Positions 43,564 through 49,431 of a DNA stretch of 49,431 nt are shown piece after piece. Every line of letters begins with the position of its first letter. Positions within the stretch are counted from its first letter, which is position 1. The position numbers and the translations under genes were made by a program. The DNA is from Sphingomonadales bacterium (GTDB taxonomy: Bacteria; Pseudomonadota; Alphaproteobacteria; Sphingomonadales; Sphingomonadaceae), in contig SBGG01000012.1 of assembly GCA_006226685.1 (NCBI GenBank), positions 1-49,431 on the forward strand, read 5' to 3'. The notes under the pieces were generated by a model. It did no database searches, was not told the origin of the DNA, and was given only the letters and a program-made list of their open reading frames with translations.

Positions 43564-44225
43564 CGCGCCTTCCCCCCGATGGAATCGCTTCCTTCCATCG
43601 TGTCGAGCATCGCCCGAAGGCGGGAAAGCTGCACATCCGGGCCCTCCTCGATCCAGCCGTCAGCGGTATCGAGCCGGACGCTACCGCGCCCGATCGCCGC
43701 ATCCGGAGTCAGTTCCAGACCAAATTCGCGTCCCTGAAGCAGGGCAATATCGTCCGGGTGGACATGCAGGCGCTGCCGGGACTGTCCGTCCTCGATGAAG
43801 GCAGCGACCGCCCCAACCCGCTTCGCCAGCAATTCCACATCCACCGGCGCTTCGCCGACAATCTGCGTGACCAGCCGCATCACCGCCGCCGAAATCAGCG
43901 TCGACAAGGCGCCATTGGCGGCGGGCACCACCAGTTCCAGTGCGGCGGCAAGCCGGACACCCGCTTCCTCATCGGCAACGAAATTCTCGCTGGCGACGCG
44001 AATTCCCTCATCGAATCCCTGTGCGAAGGCATCGGCCCGGATCTGCTCCAGCGGGTCGACCTGCGGCTCCTCCTGCCGGGGCGGCGTAACCGGCGCGCGC
44101 GTGCGCGCCACCTGCTGCCCATCGGCGAAACGCGCCTGGAAGGTTCCCGCAGAACCTCTGCCCAGCGCGGCGACGGCAACGGCCTGCGCGTCGCCCAGAG
44201 TATCGGCGGTAAGCAGTCTAGACAA
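43560..44225 (-). CDS. fliH: Flagellar ATPase regulator FliH, probable TTG start
   Basis: This protein of about 221 residues should hold FliI inactive and dock it at FliN. It contains the QIRADAFAQGFDEG segment and a C-terminal domain ending RGSVRLDTADGWIEEGPDVQLSRL, the usual FliH ending. The frame extends to 44315 inside fliG, but the likely start is TTG 44225, which has GGGAG 6 nt upstream and overlaps the fliG stop by 8 bp (TTGTCTAG). Sequence identity across FliH proteins is low, and context adds confidence. Confidence 0.85.
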   Translation of the reverse strand: MSRLLTADTLGDAQAVAVAALGRGSAGTFQARFADGQQVARTRAPVTPPRQEEPQVDPLEQIRADAFAQGFDEGIRVASENFVADEEAGVRLAAALELVVPAANGALSTLISAAVMRLVTQIVGEAPVDVELLAKRVGAVAAFIEDGQSRQRLHVHPDDIALLQGREFGLELTPDAAIGRGSVRLDTADGWIEEGPDVQLSRLRAMLDTMEGSDSIGGKAR

Positions 44226-45246
44226 AATCGTCTCCCGGTCCGCCCAGCATGATCGTGCCCTGCTCCGCCAGACGGCGGGCCTCGACCACGATCCGCTTTT
44301 GCGCATCGATAACATCGGCCAGACGCATCGGGCCGCGTTCTTCCATCTCGTCGGTGATGGACTGGGCCGCGCGCTGCGACATACAGCCGAGCATCTTGGC
44401 CTTCAGCATCTCGTTCGCGCCCTTCAGCGCCACCACCAGCAGTTCGGTATCGACGCCGCGCAGCAGGGCGCCCATATTCTTCTCGTCCATGTCGATGAGG
44501 TTGTCGAAGATGAACATCTCCTCCTCGATCGTCTGGGCGACGATCTTGTCGCGCTTCGACAGGGCCTTGATGATGCGCTGCTCGATATCCTTGCGGATAT
44601 TGTTCATGATCGCAGCCGCCTCGCTCGTCCCGCCGCGCTGCGACGTGCCGCCCTTCCGGGTGACGGGTGTTCCGCTCGCCATCAGCAGTTCGAGATCGTC
44701 CAGCGCCTCGCTCGACACCGGCCCCAGCGTGGCGACGCGATACACGACATCCTCATGCACATCGGGGGGCAGCCGCATCAGCGCATCGGCGGCGACCGGC
44801 GGCTCAAGATGTGCAAGCACCACCGCCATCACCTGCGGATGCTCATTCTCGATGATCGCGGCGATTTCCCCCGCCTCCATCCATTTGAGCATGCCGAGCT
44901 TGGTCGAACGCGTCGGCGGGGTTATCCGCGCGAGCATATTATCCGCCCGCTCCGGCCCCAGCGCCTTGTGCATCGCCCCGCGAATATGGCGGGATGCGCC
45001 ATAGCCGATGGTGGTCCGGCGTTTCGCCTTGTTGACGAACTGGTCGAGCGCCTGATTGACCTCCTCTATCTCGACATCGGCGACATCATACATCGCATAG
45101 CCGAGCTGGCGGACCTCATCGGGTTCGAGGCGCGAGAGGATCTGGGCCGCCTCGTCCTCGCTGAAAAGCATGAGGAGAACCGCGGCGGCCGCGCTGCCGT
45201 GCAGCGGGCGGAGATCGCCGCCCATGTCCAGATCGGTGTCAGGCAT
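44218..45246 (-). CDS. fliG: Flagellar motor switch protein FliG
   Basis: This 342-residue rotor protein generates torque. The N-terminal domain binds FliF (AAAVLLMLFSEDEAAQILSRLEPDEVRQLGYAM). The middle domain holds the EHPQVMAVVLAHL motif. The C-terminal domain carries the charged helix FIFDNLIDMDEKNMGALLRGVD and LLVVALKGANEMLKAKMLGCMSQRAAQSI, with residues that contact MotA. It overlaps fliF by 8 bp and fliH by 8 bp. Confidence 0.96.
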   Translation of the reverse strand: MPDTDLDMGGDLRPLHGSAAAAVLLMLFSEDEAAQILSRLEPDEVRQLGYAMYDVADVEIEEVNQALDQFVNKAKRRTTIGYGASRHIRGAMHKALGPERADNMLARITPPTRSTKLGMLKWMEAGEIAAIIENEHPQVMAVVLAHLEPPVAADALMRLPPDVHEDVVYRVATLGPVSSEALDDLELLMASGTPVTRKGGTSQRGGTSEAAAIMNNIRKDIEQRIIKALSKRDKIVAQTIEEEMFIFDNLIDMDEKNMGALLRGVDTELLVVALKGANEMLKAKMLGCMSQRAAQSITDEMEERGPMRLADVIDAQKRIVVEARRLAEQGTIMLGGPGDDFV

Positions 45247-47017
45247 TTTCGCGCGCCTTGCCTTCCTTCAGCAGATCGCGAACGACCAGCGCCGCGCGAT
45301 CGGGATCCTGCTTGACGAAATTGCGGATGAGATCGGCGCGCTGAGCATAGTCGGGCGTCGAACTGATCATATCGAGCGTCACCACGCTGCCCGGGTTCGC
45401 CTGAGCCGCCTTGACCAGTTCCTGCGACATTTGCTGGCCGATCTCGCGCCGTTTCGCGACCTTGTCGGCTTCCGACGGTTCCGCCGCCTTCTTCGCTTCA
45501 CCCATTTTCTTCAGCATCGGGCGGCCAATGCCGAAGATCAGCACCGCGACCACCGCAAGCGCGGAGAGATTGCGCGCCAGCGTCCGGAACCAGCTCTGCT
45601 CGTAAAAGGGCGTTGCATCGGCATCGGCCCCATTATCCTTGACGAACCCGCGCGAGGACAGGGCAACCGCATCGCCCCGGGCCTGATCAAAGCCTACCGC
45701 ACTCTTCACCAGCGCCTCGATTTGCGCAATTTCCTGCGCGGAACGCGGCTTGCCGTCTGGGCCGTTGTCGAGCGCGACCGCCACCGATAGACGCCGGACC
45801 GTGCCGATCGCGTCGCGGGTGACGGACACTTCGCGCCCCAGTTCGAAGTTGCGATTATAGCTTTCCTGCGTGCGCAGCGGCGCCAGTTCGGGTGCGGCCT
45901 GACCATTTGCGCTGGCCGACTGCGGATTGGTATTGGCCCCGGCAAGTTGCTGCGCCTGCTGAACATTGCCCGCCTGCGTACCGGCGACGGCCGGCGGCGG
46001 TGCCTGGTTGGAAAGCGCGCCGGGAATGCCGCCGGCCTCGCCATTGGCGCCGTTCTGCTCGCCGGGCTTGGTCGCCTGCCAGCTTCCCTGTTCGGATGCC
46101 AGCCGCGCCTCATCCTGCGGATAGGTTTCGCGTGTCGCCTGCCGCTCATCGAAATTGACCTCGGCATGGACTTCGGTCGAAAATTTGCCCGCGCCGACAA
46201 TCGGGGTCAGCAGGGCCGTGACCGCCTGACGATAGCGTTCCTCGATGCGTGCCTGCACCGCGATCTGACGATCGGTTTCGCCTTCGATCCCGCCTGTGCT
46301 GGAAAGCAGCCGTCCATTCTGATCGACCAGCGAGATCGCCTCTGGCGTCAGGTCCGGCACGGAGGAAGCGACCAGATGGACAATCGCCTGCACCTGATCT
46401 TCGGAAAGGGTGCGTCCCTTGGCAAGACGCAGCATCACCGAGGCGGCCGGTTTTGTCCGGTCGCGCAAAAAGATGCTCGGCGCTTCGACCGCCAGGTGGA
46501 CGCGCGCGCCCTCCACCGCGTCGATCTGCTCGATCGTGCGGGCCAGATCCATCTCCCGCGCGGAACGGAGCTTTTCCCCCTCCACCGCGCGGCTTGCGCC
46601 CATCGGCAGGCTGTCGATCATGCTGTTGCCGTCAGGTGCGCTCTTGGGCAGCCCTTCGGACGCGAGCATCATCTTCGCCTTGAAATATTGATCCTCCGAC
46701 ACGGTGATCGAGCCGCTGTCCCTGTCGAAATGATAGGGAACCGAATTTTTGTCGAGCACGTCGACGACCGCCGCCTTGTCGGCATCGGGCAGCCCCCGGA
46801 ACAGGTCGCGCTGCGGCGGTTCGCGCAGCGCCATCCAGATAAGCGCCGCCGCGCCGACCACGCCCAGCAGGCCTAGCATCGGCAGGCTGCGCTGAAACGC
46901 CGGCTGGTTCAACATACCGGTCAGGCGCGCGCGCATTGCGTCAACGCCGCCCAGCGTAGCGGGCAGACCGCCCGAGGAGGTTGCCGGAAGCGCCGGAGAT
47001 GCTGCCGTGTCACTCAT
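45239..47017 (-). CDS. fliF: Flagellar MS-ring protein FliF
   Basis: This 592-residue protein forms the MS ring in the inner membrane. Membrane helices are at about 43-63 (LGLLGVVGAAALIWMAL) and near 500-520 (LARNLSALAVVAVLIFGIG). The periplasmic part contains ring-building domains (VPYHFDRDSGSITVSEDQY, LPKSAPDGNSMIDSLPMG, VEGARVHLAVEAPS). The C-terminal FliG-binding segment ends QDPDRAALVVRDLLKEG. It lies 30 bp after fliE. Confidence 0.96.
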   Translation of the reverse strand: MSDTAASPALPATSSGGLPATLGGVDAMRARLTGMLNQPAFQRSLPMLGLLGVVGAAALIWMALREPPQRDLFRGLPDADKAAVVDVLDKNSVPYHFDRDSGSITVSEDQYFKAKMMLASEGLPKSAPDGNSMIDSLPMGASRAVEGEKLRSAREMDLARTIEQIDAVEGARVHLAVEAPSIFLRDRTKPAASVMLRLAKGRTLSEDQVQAIVHLVASSVPDLTPEAISLVDQNGRLLSSTGGIEGETDRQIAVQARIEERYRQAVTALLTPIVGAGKFSTEVHAEVNFDERQATRETYPQDEARLASEQGSWQATKPGEQNGANGEAGGIPGALSNQAPPPAVAGTQAGNVQQAQQLAGANTNPQSASANGQAAPELAPLRTQESYNRNFELGREVSVTRDAIGTVRRLSVAVALDNGPDGKPRSAQEIAQIEALVKSAVGFDQARGDAVALSSRGFVKDNGADADATPFYEQSWFRTLARNLSALAVVAVLIFGIGRPMLKKMGEAKKAAEPSEADKVAKRREIGQQMSQELVKAAQANPGSVVTLDMISSTPDYAQRADLIRNFVKQDPDRAALVVRDLLKEGKARENA

Positions 47018-47047
47018 ATATGGGATCTTCCCTCATCCAGCCCGTCA

Positions 47048-47419
47048 TCATACCGGCATGCTCATGATGTCCTTGTACGCGGACAACAATTTGTTACGGA
47101 CCTGCAGCGTCGCCTCGAAACCGACCGACGCCTTTTGCTTGGCGAGCATCACCGCGGCAATGTCGGTCGTCTCGCCCCGTTCAAAGGCGGACGCCGCTTC
47201 ACCGGCCTCGTTCTGAAGCCCGTTGACCTGCTCCAACGCGCCCTTCAGCGCCGAGGTGAAGTCACTGCTCGCCCCGCCGGTAGCGCCCCCGCCCTGAACG
47301 CCATCGACACCGCCGCTTCCCGGCGTTGCCGCCACGTCGCGCAGGGCTGCATTCTTCTGAAGAATGGCGTTGCGAAGCGCCATCACGCTATCGGTGGATG
47401 AAATGCCGTTGATCGCCAT
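47048..47419 (-). CDS. fliE: Flagellar hook-basal body adaptor FliE
   Basis: This 123-residue protein links the MS ring to the rod. After a glycine-rich stretch (GSGGVDGVQGGGATGGASSD) it has the family core FTSALKGALEQVNGLQNEAGEAA and the ending VGFEATLQVRNKLLSAYKDIMSMPV. It lies only 15 bp after the activator gene and is probably in the same transcript. Confidence 0.94.
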   Translation of the reverse strand: MAINGISSTDSVMALRNAILQKNAALRDVAATPGSGGVDGVQGGGATGGASSDFTSALKGALEQVNGLQNEAGEAASAFERGETTDIAAVMLAKQKASVGFEATLQVRNKLLSAYKDIMSMPV

Positions 47420-47434
47420 GTCGCGCTACTCCGC

Positions 47435-48727
<1,293 letters not shown>

Positions 48728-48812
48728 CTTTTCCAGTCCCCATCTTTTTCGACGATCCGGTGCCCCCGCACTTTTTCGCCCTTTCGACAGGACCGGTTTT
48801 GCCTTTCAACAC

Positions 48813-48827
48813 TTATGATATGGTTAA
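48813..48827 (-). promoter_or_regulatory. Possible CtrA-binding site upstream of flbD
   Basis: On the minus strand TTAA-CCATATC-ATAA matches the CtrA consensus TTAA-N7-TTAA at seven of eight fixed bases. It lies about 90-100 bp before the flbD start. CtrA controls class II flagellar genes in several alphaproteobacteria. Confidence 0.4.
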
Positions 48828-48851
48828 CATTGCCCATCGAACCTGCCGGAG

Positions 48852-48867
48852 CGGCAATTTTTTTCCG
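48852..48867. promoter_or_regulatory. 16-bp inverted-repeat site upstream of flbD
   Basis: CGGCAATTTTTTTCCG matches the site at fliD (CGGCAATTTTCTGCCG) at 14 of 16 positions. It may mediate autoregulation by the activator. Confidence 0.5.
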
Positions 48868-49095
48868 GGCCGGGATTCCTCGGCCAAAATCATGTTAATA
48901 TATTGATATAAAATAATAATATTGAAAACCTCCGGGAAGCAGTGATGGCCAACCCGTACCCACGCGGCAAAAATCATTCTTAATGACGCCATCCGGCATT
49001 CAAGATTTCTCCCATCCGGTCGTTACTGACGCGCAGCGCACGCGGGATTCATTGGTTTGCGCATTGGAAACAAAGGATTTCCTGACATTTCACAG

Positions 49096-49111
49096 CGGCA
49101 ATTTTCTGCCT
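49096..49111. promoter_or_regulatory. 16-bp inverted-repeat site upstream of fliC
   Basis: CGGCAATTTTCTGCCT is identical to the first fliD site at 15 of 16 positions. It ends 8 bp before the -35 of the sigma-28-like promoter and about 97 bp before the fliC start. Confidence 0.6.
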
Positions 49112-49119
49112 TGGCGCGC

Positions 49120-49146
49120 TAAAAGAAGCGATATGCCTGCCGTTAT
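49120..49146 (+). promoter_or_regulatory. Sigma-28-like promoter of fliC
   Basis: TAAA at 49120-49123 is followed after exactly 15 nt by GCCGTTAT (49139-49146). The consensus is TAAA-N15-GCCGATAA, so the -10 matches 6 of 8. It would give a leader of about 55 nt. Confidence 0.55.
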
Positions 49147-49207
49147 CGCCTTTGAGGCCGCGACAGCCGCAGGGCGGCGACCCGGAAGTAACAAGAAAGG
49201 CACCAGC

Positions 49208-49431
49208 ATGACTGTTATCGGAACCAATATCGCCGCGATGCGCGCGAACAGCGCCTCGACCATGGCCAGCAGCTCGCTGTCCCAGTCGATGGAACGCCTG
49301 TCGTCGGGCAAGCGCATCAACAGCGCGAAGGACGACGCCGCCGGCCTCGCCATCGCAACCAAGATGACCGCGCAGATCAACGGCCTGAACGCCGCCGCCC
49401 GCAACGCCAATGACGGCATCTCGCTCGCGCA
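49208..49431 (+). CDS. fliC: Flagellin, N-terminal part (runs off the window)
   Basis: The first 74 codons are present. They give the conserved flagellin D0/D1 start: MTVIGTNIAAMRANSAS, then SMERLSSGKRINSAKDDAAGL and GLNAAARNANDGISLAQ. This self-assembling protein makes the filament and is exported through the FlhB/FliPQR gate encoded here. AAGAAAGG lies 7 nt before the ATG at 49208. It is divergent from flbD. Confidence 0.95.
   Translation, partial: MTVIGTNIAAMRANSASTMASSSLSQSMERLSSGKRINSAKDDAAGLAIATKMTAQINGLNAAARNANDGISLA

Larger units (their letters stand above)
48728..49207. other. Divergent regulatory region between the activator gene and fliC
   Basis: This 480-bp gap has no gene. It holds an AT-rich stretch at about 48890-48925, a GGCCGAGGAATCCCGGCC hairpin (minus strand, about 48868-48886), a CtrA-like box, two inverted-repeat sites and a sigma-28-like promoter, listed separately. 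Confidence 0.7.

Noticed and set aside
48860..49207. Sigma-54 (-24/-12) promoters near fliC and flbD
   Set aside because: Candidate GG...GC pairs have 9-nt spacing instead of 10 and coincide with the inverted-repeat motif.

Overview
The window is GC-rich chromosomal DNA from an alphaproteobacterium, most likely a sphingomonad (Sphingobium, Sphingopyxis, Novosphingobium or a relative). Pointers are a large Xanthomonas/Caulobacter-type TonB receptor with an ECF sigma/FecR pair, a SapC-family protein, CpdR beside an N-formylglutamate amidohydrolase, a Rieske/cytochrome b/c1 operon, and several small ORFs of a kind I associate with sphingomonads. These are family recognitions made by eye, not database results. 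There is no prophage, CRISPR array or complete insertion sequence. Mobile DNA is limited to small palindromic elements.

Layout. 1-5.7 kb: a secreted glycerophosphodiesterase convergent with a sigma-FecR-TonB receptor signalling operon. 6-10.5 kb: a loose accessory-looking stretch with a methyltransferase-like gene, a cold-shock protein with a structured leader, and many very small ORFs. 10.5-16.5 kb: tRNA-Ala, an RhlE-type helicase, a 146-bp MITE-like element, a D-2-hydroxyacid dehydrogenase, SapC, a probable small RNA and an N-formylglutamate amidohydrolase. 16.6-24.9 kb: cpdR, a second palindromic element, dctA, tRNA-Val, petABC, trmL-hemF, a membrane protein and lipB. 25-31.6 kb: an exported protein pair, queE-queC, hslO and argD-argF.

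31.8-49.4 kb is a compact flagellar block. Reading leftwards on the minus strand it runs from a sigma-54-type activator gene (flbD-like) through fliE, F, G, H, I, J, K, L, M, N, O, P, Q, R and flhB, then an unknown gene, fliD and fliS. Flagellin (fliC) starts divergently and runs off the right edge. Many genes overlap by 4-8 bp, so translational coupling is likely. It encodes the MS ring, C ring, export gate and ATPase, hook-length control, filament cap, cap chaperone and filament.

Most notable observations: (i) a 16-bp inverted-repeat motif, CGGCAATTTTCTGCCG-like, occurs upstream of fliC, twice upstream of fliD and once upstream of the activator gene, and sits next to sigma-28-like promoters at fliC and fliD; (ii) two unrelated TA-flanked palindromic elements each supply the TAG stop codon of the adjoining gene; (iii) FliM has no room for the usual CheY-binding N-terminus; (iv) FliK carries a recent 77-residue tandem duplication; (v) an unannotated probable small RNA with an anti-Shine-Dalgarno stretch lies at about 15.4-15.5 kb.
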